Assembly: GCA_963665155.2 (NCBI GenBank)
Contig: OY761986.2
Location: 1,178,001 to 1,242,000, forward strand
Origin: UBA1141 sp963665155
GTDB lineage: Bacteria > Chloroflexota > Dehalococcoidia > Lucifugimonadales > UBA3495
Reading direction: 5' to 3'
DNA length: 64,000 nucleotides
Numbering within the stretch: the first letter of the stretch is position 1; each line of letters begins with the position of its first letter. The position numbers and the translations under genes are program-made. Shown piece after piece: positions 8,663 through 17,527 of the stretch. The notes under the pieces are model-generated. The model worked only from the letters and a program-made list of their open reading frames with translations, was not told where the DNA came from and did no database searches.

Positions 8663-10201
8663 GTGCGAAAACTTCTCCTTGCACTGATACTCGTCATTCC
8701 CGCATTGATATTTAGCTGGCCCCACACGCAGCTTCGGGCCGACCAAGGAGACATTGACGTAACCAGCATTAAAGCCACGAGCCTGTACCCTGTGGGGATC
8801 ACCTTTGCCGTCAGCGCCCAAAGCTCTGCCGAGATTGAAGAGGTCAGGGTGTACTTCCGCAACACCGGCAGGGTCACCGCTGGCGCCTACCGGGAAGTTG
8901 AATTCCGGGCTGCCAATCCAGGTTCCGGAGGTTCGCCGGAATCGAACAGATCGATAACAGCCGAAGCTACCCTGAGCACCGGGTTGGGCGGCGGCTATAT
9001 TCCCCCTGGCACCGAGATCACTTACTCCTTTGAAATTCGAGATAAATCGGGAGCAGTGTTCCGAACTCCGGACCACGTGGCCCTGTATACCAATTCCGCT
9101 TTCGACTGGGAGTTTCTGACCGCTGGGCCCATAACCGTTCTTCATTATGGTCAAGGTTCTGGGACGCGAGCTCAATTAATACTTGATGCCGCTACCGAGG
9201 CTCTTGAACGAATGGCGCCAGTGCTGGGTTTCGATCCGACGGAACCGGTGCGGATCGTCGCATTTCAGGGCTTTCGGGATTTGTTCGATGCTTTGCCGCT
9301 ACGCATGAAAGCGCTACAATCGCGGGTCCGAACAGAGGGAATGGCCTTCGGCGACGAGCGGGTTGTGCTAATCGACGGGCTTAACCCCGACTACCGAGGC
9401 ATCACTTCCCACGAGATCACCCATTTGGTGGTTGCGGAGGTCACCGGTCGGGCCAACAACCGGGTGCCCTCCTGGCTGAGCGAGGGCTTGGCAGAGTACG
9501 GCAACGTCGACCCAACATCGGAATACCGTACGGCTTTAGACCGCGGAATCATCACAAACCAAGTGCCGCCGTTATCATCGCTTGCCTTCTTTGGTGGAAG
9601 CGGCGAAGACATCATCCAAGCTTACGGTCAGGGGCTTTCCGTGGTGCAGTTCCTAGTAGACGGCTACGGCGAATCCAAAGTAGCGGAACTGATGAAGGAG
9701 TTCCGAGGTTCATTGGAAATAAACAGAGCATTGGAAGCGGTCTACGGTTTTGACCAATACGCCTTGGACACAGACTGGAGGATTTCCCACGGCCTTGAGC
9801 CTTTACCCAAGCCCGAGGATAGGAAATCATTAAGATCCCTGCTGCCAACGGTGACCCCATCGCCCACTCCACCGCCAATTCAAACGCTAACGCCGACTCC
9901 AACAGAATCTCCGGCGCCTACACGGCAACCTACTTTCACCCAATTTCCGACGCCAACGCCCAGACCAACCGCGACCACCGCATCCCCCAGCCCAACGCCT
10001 TTGCCTCAATCCAGTCCCGAGGTAACTACAGGTGGTTCGGCCGTGGAATCTAGCGACGAGCCGGGCGTTGGCCCAGCGTCTCCCGGATGCTCAAGTCCGG
10101 TTCATGGGACGGGTATGTTTAGTGGAGATCCCGCTCTCTTGGCGATCCTGGTTTTGCCCCTGGCAATGCTGGCAATTAAGCGCCGTCCCCGGGATAAATA
10201 G
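8663..10201 (+). CDS. Secreted, membrane-anchored gluzincin metallopeptidase (peptidase MA-like)
   Basis: 512 residues from GTG 8663. The N-terminal signal MRKLLLALILVIPALIF is followed by an Ig-like beta region. The zinc site HEITH lies at about residues 250-254, and the third ligand is the glutamate of WLSEGLAEYGN about 20 residues on, as in peptidase MA/M61-type gluzincins. After residue 390 comes a long Pro/Thr-rich linker (TPTPTESPAPT pattern), then a hydrophobic segment DPALLAILVLPLAMLAI and basic RRPRDK, i.e. a C-terminal wall-side anchor. It should act outside the membrane on peptides or proteins. It is a single-gene unit, convergent with the aminotransferase gene. Confidence 0.88.
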   Translation: MRKLLLALILVIPALIFSWPHTQLRADQGDIDVTSIKATSLYPVGITFAVSAQSSAEIEEVRVYFRNTGRVTAGAYREVEFRAANPGSGGSPESNRSITAEATLSTGLGGGYIPPGTEITYSFEIRDKSGAVFRTPDHVALYTNSAFDWEFLTAGPITVLHYGQGSGTRAQLILDAATEALERMAPVLGFDPTEPVRIVAFQGFRDLFDALPLRMKALQSRVRTEGMAFGDERVVLIDGLNPDYRGITSHEITHLVVAEVTGRANNRVPSWLSEGLAEYGNVDPTSEYRTALDRGIITNQVPPLSSLAFFGGSGEDIIQAYGQGLSVVQFLVDGYGESKVAELMKEFRGSLEINRALEAVYGFDQYALDTDWRISHGLEPLPKPEDRKSLRSLLPTVTPSPTPPPIQTLTPTPTESPAPTRQPTFTQFPTPTPRPTATTASPSPTPLPQSSPEVTTGGSAVESSDEPGVGPASPGCSSPVHGTGMFSGDPALLAILVLPLAMLAIKRRPRDK

Positions 10202-10222
10202 GCCATCGGTAACAGCCTGACG

Positions 10223-11233
10223 CTAATAAACGGGAGTGCACCAAGCGGCTCTCTTTGGGTCGACGCCGAGGACCACATCGCGAAAAAGTTCCCTGAGACG
10301 GGCTACCACCGGCCCTTGCTCGCCATCGCCAACTTTGTACCGGTCAACTGAGCCCACGGACTGCACCTCCACGGCGGTGCCGCAAATAAACACCTCGTCG
10401 GCTAGATAAAGCTCCGTACGGTCCACATCCCGTTCAATTACCGGAACATTCATCTCCGTGGTCAGAAGGTCTTTCAACGCTTCTCTGGTGATGCTTTCCA
10501 GAATTCCGGCGCTCAACGGTGGAGTTATGGCCACCCCATCGCGAATGATAAATATACAAGCATAAGCGGCTTCCGACACCTTGCCGTCGGAGTTTAATAT
10601 TATGCCGAAATCATAGCCGTTGATGCGTGACTCGGTGGAAACGTAGCGGCTGTTTTGATAATTAGTTATGGCCTTGGCCCTTGGCGGCATTACATTATCG
10701 GTTATCCGGCTCCAACTGCTGATGTTGCAATGGACTACCTTGGGCTCATCCAGCCCCGAGGCAGCCGAGCGGGTGGTTATAACAATCTCGCCAGGCCGTT
10801 CCAAAACCGCCATGTATCCGGGCACGCCACCACCGAAGTAGGCCAGAGGCTGAATGTAAGTATCGCCCCTGCAATCGTTGGCTTTCAAAAGCTGTATAAA
10901 TGCTACAGTTAGCTCTTCCTTGGAGAATGGAGAGGTCATTCTCATAATCTTCATTGACTGGAATAAGCGCTTCAGATGGGCGTCCAAGTGGAAGATGTAT
11001 AGTTGCTGTTCTTGGGCGTTCCAGTAGCCTCTAACACCTTCAAACACAGCGGAAATAGCACTCCAAGCCAGGTCCGAAATATGGACCGTCGCCTTCTCCC
11101 ACTCCACCATCTCTCCGGAGCGCCACAGGAAATCCGGGTTTCCTTGGGAGCTATCTTCGAAGCTATCAGACGTTGACTTGCCGGTGATGGATTTGGGTTG
11201 GCGGTCCAATTTCTGCTCCGTCATGGCTGACAA
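10223..11233 (-). CDS. ilvE: Branched-chain amino acid aminotransferase (class IV)
   Basis: 336 residues of the fold-type IV PLP transaminase family. Key signatures: FEGVRGYW near residue 60, the PLP lysine in PRAKAITNYQNSRY, KVSEAAYACIFI and the late DEVFICGTAVEVQSV, which fit IlvE-type enzymes (TAxEV variant). It transfers the amino group between Leu/Ile/Val and 2-oxoglutarate. The unusual N-terminal 30 residues are Ser/Gln-rich. The gene is divergent from the nitroreductase gene, leaving a 266-bp promoter region. Confidence 0.9.
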   Translation of the reverse strand: MSAMTEQKLDRQPKSITGKSTSDSFEDSSQGNPDFLWRSGEMVEWEKATVHISDLAWSAISAVFEGVRGYWNAQEQQLYIFHLDAHLKRLFQSMKIMRMTSPFSKEELTVAFIQLLKANDCRGDTYIQPLAYFGGGVPGYMAVLERPGEIVITTRSAASGLDEPKVVHCNISSWSRITDNVMPPRAKAITNYQNSRYVSTESRINGYDFGIILNSDGKVSEAAYACIFIIRDGVAITPPLSAGILESITREALKDLLTTEMNVPVIERDVDRTELYLADEVFICGTAVEVQSVGSVDRYKVGDGEQGPVVARLRELFRDVVLGVDPKRAAWCTPVY

Positions 11234-11499
11234 AGACCTCCGTCACATTTGTATTGATTGCTTTGCCCTCCCATTTCAGGGGATCAGGGCCTGGCATTCG
11301 ATTATACCGTACGCAGCCAAGGCAGATCCTGCGGGCTGGAACACAGATACGAATGCTCCATTCACATCGAGGCTAGCAGGTAATTGACCGGGAGCTTGTG
11401 CGGAATTAAACTGCCAATGGCCGCTGGTTCATTGCCCAGTTTACTCAACCCAGGTGGCCCAATCCCGCCAAAACCCCAGTTTTTTGCTAAGGAGTTGTC

Positions 11500-12117
11500 A
11501 TGACCACAGAATCTCGCTTGACCATGGCCCTGGGCGAAACCATGTTTACCCAAAGGGCCATACGGCGATTCAGGCCCGAGCCCATTCCAGACGCTGACCT
11601 TGAAGATATCTTGGAAGCGGCAATCCGAGCCCCCAATGGAGGGAATACCCAGCCCTGGCACTTTCTGGTGATTAAGGACCCTGACCTACGCACCAAATTC
11701 GCCGAGCTTTACCGCGAGGCCTGGTGGGCCAAACGCCGCGACGCAGGCATCATGGGTCCTGAGGACATACCGCTAGGCAAGAACAGCATGAGGTCGGCCA
11801 TGAGATTGGCGGACCAAATTGGCCAAGCGCCGGTTATCGTGCTTCTGTGCGCCACCGCTCACGGAGCAGGTCCTATGGCATCCGTCATACCTTCGGCCCA
11901 AAACCTGCTGTTGGCCGCAACCGCCTTTGGCATTGGCGGCACTATCACTACCCTCCATGCCGACGTGGAGGAACGCGTCCATGAATTATTGGGGATTCCC
12001 GAGTCGGCCCAAGTCGTCTATTGCCTGCCGTTGGGCTACCCCCGGGGAACATTCGGTCCCGTACAGCGCAAGCCGCTGTCCGAAGTTTGCTCCTACGATA
12101 AATGGGGCAGTTCTTAG
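11500..12117 (+). CDS. Nitroreductase-family FMN protein
   Basis: 205 residues. FTQRAIRRFRPEPIPDADL and AAIRAPNGGNTQPWHF are the diagnostic N-terminal FMN-binding segments; IPSAQNLLLAATAFGIGG and YCLPLGYPRG complete the fold. ATG at 11500 follows AAGGAG. Family members are NAD(P)H-dependent FMN reductases acting on nitroaromatics, quinones, enones or iodotyrosine-like substrates; no specific activity is assignable. The next gene follows by about 50 bases in the same direction, so the two are probably co-transcribed. Confidence 0.92.
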   Translation: MTTESRLTMALGETMFTQRAIRRFRPEPIPDADLEDILEAAIRAPNGGNTQPWHFLVIKDPDLRTKFAELYREAWWAKRRDAGIMGPEDIPLGKNSMRSAMRLADQIGQAPVIVLLCATAHGAGPMASVIPSAQNLLLAATAFGIGGTITTLHADVEERVHELLGIPESAQVVYCLPLGYPRGTFGPVQRKPLSEVCSYDKWGSS

Positions 12118-12166
12118 GGCCTCTGCGGGTTGGGTCTAGGATTTTAAGTAGCAGGTGAGGAAGCAG

Positions 12167-12616
12167 ATGCCGACCGAACTTTCTGCAATGAAAACCAAGG
12201 AGTTCCTGGAGACCCTGCCTGAGTTGGTCCGCGCCCAAGTGCCACCGGAACTCAGCGAGTTCAAGGTGCACCCCAGGGTAACCAGCCTGACCAAGTTTTA
12301 CTACAGTCGGGCCACGGTCCATTATGAGATAGCGGTCCAAAAACGCCACAAGACAGTAGAGGTCGGCCTGCATTTTGAGGGTGAACCCGAGGCCAATTTC
12401 CGTCACCTGGAACTTCTGCAAAGCGTGTCCGGGGATATTCGTTCTGCTCTGGGCGGGGACATTGCGATTGAGGAATGGGTACGAGGCTGGACGCGGGCTT
12501 ACGAGTTGATTCCCTTGGAGCCTCTGACCGATGACTTTCTGGTTGAAGTTTCCTTCAAGGTGTCCGGGATGATCCGGGCCTTGGAGCCTTTGCTACGGTC
12601 CCAACCCTTGGCTTGA
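12167..12616 (+). CDS. Hypothetical protein, 149 aa
   Basis: Starts at ATG 12167, six bases after AGGTGAGG; the GTG at 12155 lies inside that ribosome-binding site and is not the start. Soluble, mixed alpha/beta, with HYEIAVQKRHKTVEVGLHFEGEP in the middle and a Trp-rich GDIAIEEWVRGWTR; no cofactor motif or membrane segment. I do not recognise the family. It follows the nitroreductase gene closely and ends just before a strong palindrome. Confidence 0.7.
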   Translation: MPTELSAMKTKEFLETLPELVRAQVPPELSEFKVHPRVTSLTKFYYSRATVHYEIAVQKRHKTVEVGLHFEGEPEANFRHLELLQSVSGDIRSALGGDIAIEEWVRGWTRAYELIPLEPLTDDFLVEVSFKVSGMIRALEPLLRSQPLA

Positions 12617-12634
12617 TTGGTTCTTTGGAAGGGT

Positions 12635-12668
12635 CATGGGAACCTTTCTTACAAGAAAGGTTCCCATG
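12635..12668. terminator. Bidirectional hairpin between convergent genes
   Basis: Perfect 16-bp arms, CATGGGAACCTTTCTT at 12635-12650 and its complement at 12653-12668, separated by two bases. It lies between the 3' ends of the 149-aa gene and the hydantoinase gene. There is no T-run, so termination is inferred from position and strength. Confidence 0.7.
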
Positions 12669-12696
12669 AAACCCATCGAAAGAACTCTAAAATTAC

Positions 12697-14148
12697 CTAA
12701 AACGCAGGGCGTTGGAGCACCGCTGGGGTGATCTTACGGTGGATTAGTTTGCCCACCGTGGGGCCGCCCACGAGCTGGCCGTTATCCACCATCATGTTGC
12801 CCCGCAGCATAACCGTGGTCGGCCAACCTTCAACTTCCCAGCCTTCCCAAGGACTGTAGTCCCGAAGATGAAGGTCCGACATATTCAGAGCTTTTTTCAC
12901 CGACGGATCGATTATTGCTATGTCGGCGTCGCTACCCACGGCAATTGCGCCCTTCTGCGGATACATACCCAGCAGTTTGGCGGCGTTGGTCGACGTGGAT
13001 GCCACAAAGTGCTCCAATGACATCCCCCGTTTGACCACACCTTCCGTGTAGTTCAAACCCATCCGTATCTCGATGCCTATGTTACCTCCCCGCACATCGA
13101 TCACATTGCGTCCGGCGATCTTGTCTAGGTAGGTGGTGAAGCTGCTGTCGGTGGCGGTGAACGTCAGGTCGTGTCTAAGTAGGCCCTTCCACAACTCCTG
13201 CCGGTCATCCTCGTACTTCAAAGACGGATAGGTGTGGTACTTCATGCCGTCGGGCTCTTTGTACTGTTCGCAGTTGAATGACAGTGCTAACGTCAGAACC
13301 TCTCCATAGACCGGCATCCCTTTGCTGCGGTACTCGGAAATGGCATCCAGACCTTCCTTGGCGGTAACGTGGACAAAATAGAGGCCAACCCCCGTTCGTT
13401 CTGCCAACCTCAGCACGCTGCGAAAGGCCAGGTCTTCAACCATTTTGGAGTGGATCATGTGTACGTTGTACCAGTCCCACAGTCCCCTTTGCTGGGCCAG
13501 CAGGTAGTTGTACATCACCAACTCGTCGTCCTCACCGTGGACTGCCAGGACTCCGCCGTGCCTGGCAATCTGAGTCATCAGGTCTTCCAGCCGGCCTGCG
13601 TCGATCTTGCCTATGGGTGTCAACGAGCGGGCAGTGCCGTCGGAAGGCCGGATGTCGGTGGTGAAAATCTTGATGCTGGGGAAACCAGCGTCCAATAACT
13701 CTTTGTAGCGGGAGATGGCATCCGGAGTGTTGGAGTTCCGGTAGATGCAGTGGGTACTATAGTCGGTGTAGGCATTACCAATCCAGGGGGCAATGAAGTC
13801 GTGAATGCCAGCCGCTAGGTCTCCTTCATTCGGCACCGGGGCGAAGTCTATAACGGAAGTAGTGCCGCCCCAGATTGCGCCTAAAGAGTGGTCTGCAGGC
13901 CCAGCGTTGGGAGTATCGGCAACCATCTGCATAGCACCGGGTTGCACATTGGCTGCGGCGTGGGCATGGGGCTCGATTCCTCCCGGCACCACAATCCTGC
14001 CGCTGGCGTCAATTATTGTCGCGCCCTCTTCCGGCAACACTCCGGGCAGCGCCACCGCCACGATCTTCTCGCCTTGAATCGCCACGTCCCAGTTCCCCAC
14101 CCCTCCCGGAGTTACGACCTGCCCGCCTTTGATAATTGTGTCCAGCAA
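12697..14148 (-). CDS. D-hydantoinase/dihydropyrimidinase-like amidohydrolase
   Basis: 483 residues. The metal site of the cyclic amidohydrolase group is visible: VVPGGIEPHAHA at about 55-66 (family GGIDxHxH, here Glu for Asp), the carboxylated lysine in FPSIKIFTT, later histidines in GVLAVHGEDDE and LYFVHVTAKEG, and the aspartate of TATDSSFTTY. The C-terminal HLRDYSPWEGWEVEGWP segment is typical of hydantoinases. It would open cyclic amide (hydantoin, dihydropyrimidine or related) rings in the cytoplasm. The Asp-to-Glu change in the first motif may alter metal binding. It belongs to a nitrogen-salvage-like neighbourhood with a second amidohydrolase and an agmatinase-family gene. Confidence 0.88.
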   Translation of the reverse strand: MLDTIIKGGQVVTPGGVGNWDVAIQGEKIVAVALPGVLPEEGATIIDASGRIVVPGGIEPHAHAAANVQPGAMQMVADTPNAGPADHSLGAIWGGTTSVIDFAPVPNEGDLAAGIHDFIAPWIGNAYTDYSTHCIYRNSNTPDAISRYKELLDAGFPSIKIFTTDIRPSDGTARSLTPIGKIDAGRLEDLMTQIARHGGVLAVHGEDDELVMYNYLLAQQRGLWDWYNVHMIHSKMVEDLAFRSVLRLAERTGVGLYFVHVTAKEGLDAISEYRSKGMPVYGEVLTLALSFNCEQYKEPDGMKYHTYPSLKYEDDRQELWKGLLRHDLTFTATDSSFTTYLDKIAGRNVIDVRGGNIGIEIRMGLNYTEGVVKRGMSLEHFVASTSTNAAKLLGMYPQKGAIAVGSDADIAIIDPSVKKALNMSDLHLRDYSPWEGWEVEGWPTTVMLRGNMMVDNGQLVGGPTVGKLIHRKITPAVLQRPAF

Positions 14149-14187
14149 TTTCGGCCTCCTTCAAGCATCTTCTCGGGAAACGGTTAC

Positions 14188-14265
14188 TCACCGCAGAGAA
14201 CGCGGAGACCGCAGAGAAAAACCTATATTTGAACTTTTCCGCGAACTCGGCGTTCTCTGCGGTGA
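14188..14265. repeat. Inverted repeat with TCACCGCAGAGAACGC arms
   Basis: Perfect 16-bp arms at 14188-14203 and 14250-14265, between two minus-strand amidohydrolase genes. A related single-arm copy (ACCGCAGAGTACGCCGAGACC) lies at 18348-18375, so this is an interspersed intergenic repeat. Confidence 0.75.
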
Positions 14266-14291
14266 ATTAAACACCAAAGGTATAGGAGTCG

Positions 14292-15452
14292 TTAGGACAC
14301 CTTGGCCAAGTCGAAGTCGTAGAGCTTGGCAGCATTGGTCCCGACGATTTTGGCTTTTTCGTCCTGGGGCACCCCTGGTAGAATCCGGTCAAGAATTTCT
14401 TGGGACTTGGGAAATGTGGATTCGGAGTGCGGGTAATCGGAACCCCACATCAAACTATCGACACCAATAACATCTCGCATCCTGATGCCAATGTCATCTT
14501 CTTGGAAGCTGAGATAAACATTGCTGTGGAAAAAGTCGCTGGGCCGTAGGTCGCCTTTGAACCGATAGGAGGCTTCTTCCTGCCGTTCCACGTATGTATA
14601 GTCCATGGAGGTCAGCAGGTGGGGCACCCAGGACAACTCGAACTCCACGATGGCCAATTTTAACTTTGGATAGCGCTCGAACACGCCGGAGAATATTATG
14701 TCGCACATTGATGTAGAAGGATAAAACACTTTGTTGGCCCTGCCGCTGGCCACTCTGACCGACGTAGCGCCCGCTCCCCGGCCCGCTCCCCGGCTGCGGC
14801 CTTCCCTTCTCGTCGCTGTGTGCAAGCTCAGGGGCATGTTCAGGTCTTGGGCGGCAGCCCAGAATGGCTCGTATTCGGGGCTGTCGTAGCGGTGTTCCTC
14901 CACAGGATACTCGGTAATCATGGCCCCTACCAACCCCAGCTTGGCGGACCTTTCCAGCTCGTGGACGCCATCTTTAACATCGTCCAAGTTGATCATGGCG
15001 ATACCCTTGAGTTGGTCTGGATTTGTCCGGCAAAACTCGGCAAGCCAATCGTTATACGCCCGGAATACCGCCGACATCCAATGCGAGTCGGCAATCTTGT
15101 AGTAAAACAGCCCCTGGGACGGGTAGAGCACCTCGCCGGAAACGCCGTCGATCTTCATGTCCTTCATGTGCTGGTCCGGGTCATATCCACCAACATGGAC
15201 ATCCTCAAACGCTCCGTGGGCCGAGATCGTTTCCGGAGCCTCGAACCTGGCTCCAGCGTTGGAGATTAGTCCGATTCCGGCAATCATCTGGTCGTCTTCA
15301 ACAATCAGATGGTCCACCCCTTCCACCCGCTGCATCCGCGGGGCCCGGTCCCTGAACCTGGCGTCAATCCTATTGGTCCACAGGTCCGGGGGTTCGAAAA
15401 CGTGGGAGTCGGAGGAAATCACTACATCCTTCTCCCTTTGCGGCTGAGTCAA
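14292..15452 (-). CDS. Amidohydrolase_2 family metal-dependent hydrolase
   Basis: 386 residues, TIM-barrel amidohydrolase of the ACMSD/gamma-resorcylate decarboxylase type. Signatures: ISSDSHVFEPPDLW at the N-terminus (DxHxxEP-like), MPLSLHTATR in the middle, KLKLAIVEFELSWVP and the catalytic aspartate in LMWGSDYPHSEST. Members either decarboxylate or hydrolyse ring-cleavage products. A low-complexity Gly/Arg/Ala insert (GRSRGAGRGAGA) follows the LHTATR histidine and is unusual. It lies directly upstream of the hydantoinase gene on the same strand, with a palindromic repeat between. Confidence 0.9.
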   Translation of the reverse strand: MTQPQREKDVVISSDSHVFEPPDLWTNRIDARFRDRAPRMQRVEGVDHLIVEDDQMIAGIGLISNAGARFEAPETISAHGAFEDVHVGGYDPDQHMKDMKIDGVSGEVLYPSQGLFYYKIADSHWMSAVFRAYNDWLAEFCRTNPDQLKGIAMINLDDVKDGVHELERSAKLGLVGAMITEYPVEEHRYDSPEYEPFWAAAQDLNMPLSLHTATRREGRSRGAGRGAGATSVRVASGRANKVFYPSTSMCDIIFSGVFERYPKLKLAIVEFELSWVPHLLTSMDYTYVERQEEASYRFKGDLRPSDFFHSNVYLSFQEDDIGIRMRDVIGVDSLMWGSDYPHSESTFPKSQEILDRILPGVPQDEKAKIVGTNAAKLYDFDLAKVS

Positions 15453-15710
15453 TTTTGCCTCCCAGGCGCGGCAGCAATTGCCCTACATTCGTTAAATTCA
15501 GTTTCTTCGGCAAAATATTGCTTCAGAAATCGTGGTAAGAATTCATGAATTGTACTTCATCCAACGCTCCCGTGCTCATACCTGAGGAGCATTGGCTGGA
15601 GTCGCTAGCCGGAGTCATTGGCCGGAGTGACGTATGCTGCTACCATAAAATGCGGGGGAAGCCCTAACAAGACGCGGGGGGAGCCCCAATCAGTTAAAAA
15701 AGAGGGAGCC

Positions 15711-16694
15711 ATGACCAACCCGGCCAAAGACGCGGACCGAGCCGTTAATCCAGATTCAGGCGTGCCCATCGCCAGAGCTCAGCCTCGGAGTTTTTTCAAA
15801 TCCCCCTTGTGCGCCGACTTGGAACATCTGAACGCTGATGTGGCCTTCATCGGCGTTCCATTCGACCAAGGAACCTTCGGAAGGCCCGGCGCTCGGTTCG
15901 GTCCCGACGCCATCAGAGACGCTCCCCGGGCTTACTCTTACTCGGACCCTTTTGCCCTAGGAGTGGAAGCCGAAGGTTACTTCGACATTGACACCGGCGG
16001 CGATTTACTAAAGGGCGTCACCATGGCCGACTGCGGCAATGTCACCATCTTGCCCTCCGACATTATGGATAACTTCGACCGACTGACGCAAGTGGTGGAG
16101 AAACTTGTGGCTAAGGGGGCATTCCCAGTGGTGGTGGGCGGCGACCACGCCATCACTTTTCCGGCCGTGCGAGGTTTGAGCAAATACCAGCCCCTGAATA
16201 TTGTCCACTTCGACGCCCACATGGACTATTCCCACGATTATCAGGGCGTCATGTTTACCCACGGCAGCCCCATCCGCCGTTGCCGGGAGTTGTCCTTTGT
16301 GGGGCACATCAGTTCCATAGGCATACGGACTGCTAGGCGCACAGCCTACGAAGACTCCCAAAGGGATGGCAGCTTGATTGTCACCACCAAGCAGTTTCGG
16401 GAACTGGGACCGCAAGGCGTGGTGGACTTGATACCGATAGCCGAGAATCTATACGTTACATTCGATATTGACGTTATGGACCCGGCCCATGCGCCCGGCA
16501 CCGGCACCCCGGAGGTCGGAGGACTTCATTACGAAGAACTGCGGGACTGTGTGGTTGCCCTGGCAAAAAGAGAAAATCTGGTGGGCTTCGATATGGTGGA
16601 GGTGGCCCCGCCCTACGACTCGTCGGAGATCACGGCGCAAGTGGCGGCCCGGCTGATTATAGATATTCTGGCGGCCCGGTTTCCGTCCCGGTAA
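15711..16694 (+). CDS. Agmatinase/arginase-family ureohydrolase
   Basis: 327 residues from ATG 15711, three bases after AGAGGGAG; an earlier in-frame start at 15618 has no ribosome-binding site. All binuclear manganese signatures are present: VVVGGDHAITFPAV, VHFDAHMDYSHD, and TFDIDVMDPAHAPGTGTPE. PFDQGTFGRPGARFGP is the family N-terminal motif. It should hydrolyse a guanidino compound (agmatine, guanidinobutyrate or similar) to urea and amine; the exact substrate is not decided. It is divergent from the amidohydrolase gene and fits the nitrogen-compound catabolism theme. Confidence 0.93.
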   Translation: MTNPAKDADRAVNPDSGVPIARAQPRSFFKSPLCADLEHLNADVAFIGVPFDQGTFGRPGARFGPDAIRDAPRAYSYSDPFALGVEAEGYFDIDTGGDLLKGVTMADCGNVTILPSDIMDNFDRLTQVVEKLVAKGAFPVVVGGDHAITFPAVRGLSKYQPLNIVHFDAHMDYSHDYQGVMFTHGSPIRRCRELSFVGHISSIGIRTARRTAYEDSQRDGSLIVTTKQFRELGPQGVVDLIPIAENLYVTFDIDVMDPAHAPGTGTPEVGGLHYEELRDCVVALAKRENLVGFDMVEVAPPYDSSEITAQVAARLIIDILAARFPSR

Positions 16695-16775
16695 TTGAAA
16701 ATATTAGTAAGGATTATTGTCAACGAATTGCTTGTCCCTAGGGCGGTAATAAACAGACTTTGAGCCAGGCAAGAG

Positions 16776-17395
16776 ATGAACTCAGTTAATCACCCTTTCG
16801 TAATCGGCATAAGCGCCGTCTCCGGAGGAGGGAAGACTGCGGTTGCCAAGAAACTTGCCGAACTACTTCCTGATGCAGTTACCCTGTGCTTCGACGACTA
16901 CGATAACACGAACACACACCCAGCGAGTCTTGAGACTTGGCGTACAGAGGGTGGAGATTACACCGCTTGGCAGACCCCGGTGCTGGCAGACCCCGGTGCT
17001 AAAAACACCTACAAGCCTTGATAGCGGGAAACCACATCATATCCCCTGCTGATGGCTCCAAGGTTTCGCCTACTGAATACATCGTCTTTGATGCTCCTTT
17101 GGGTCGGGCACATTGTGACACCGGACGGTTTATTGATTTCATGGTTTTCATAGACACGCCGCTGGATGTTGCGATGGCCCGCAGGCTATTGCGGGCCATG
17201 ACTGTTGCAGAAGCGGGTGCCGAAGATGCTATCAAGATTATCGAAGTCGAACTCTCCTCTTATCTGGGTGGAGCCCGAATGCTGTACGTTGAGTTTCAAG
17301 ATCGGATCAAGCGGGATTGCGAGCTGATTGTTGACGGCTGTTTAACATTGGATGAACTAGCTGGCGCGATTCATGCGAAAATACCGCAACGGTAG
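16776..17395 (+). pseudogene. Uridine-kinase-like P-loop kinase, frame-disrupted
   Basis: The first part (16776-17021) has the P-loop GISAVSGGGKTAVAKKL and LCFDDYDNTNTHP; the second part (open to 17395) continues in another frame with IVFDAPLGRAHCDTGRFIDF, VFIDTPLDVAMARRLL and a normal C-terminus. Together they make one uridine-kinase-like protein of about 205 residues. The break coincides with a perfect 16-bp tandem duplication (16969-16984 and 16985-17000). Removing one copy alone does not restore the frame; one further base must also differ (one extra C near 17016 would do). Either a pseudogene or an assembly error. Confidence 0.8.
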
Positions 17396-17527
17396 CTACG
17401 TAGGCAGTTTCTTCGAAAGTATCTTATCTGCATCCCTTCAGACGCATTAAACCAGCTTTTTGGCACCGTTAAGTCAGACCCCGAGCCCAGAGGCAACCAT
17501 CACTACTCAAATGGGGCATTGAGGCAT

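Noticed and set aside
16969..17000. The 16-bp duplication alone as full cause of the kinase frameshift
   Set aside because: Deleting one copy moves the frame by one base, whereas the two halves are offset by two; another single-base change is needed.
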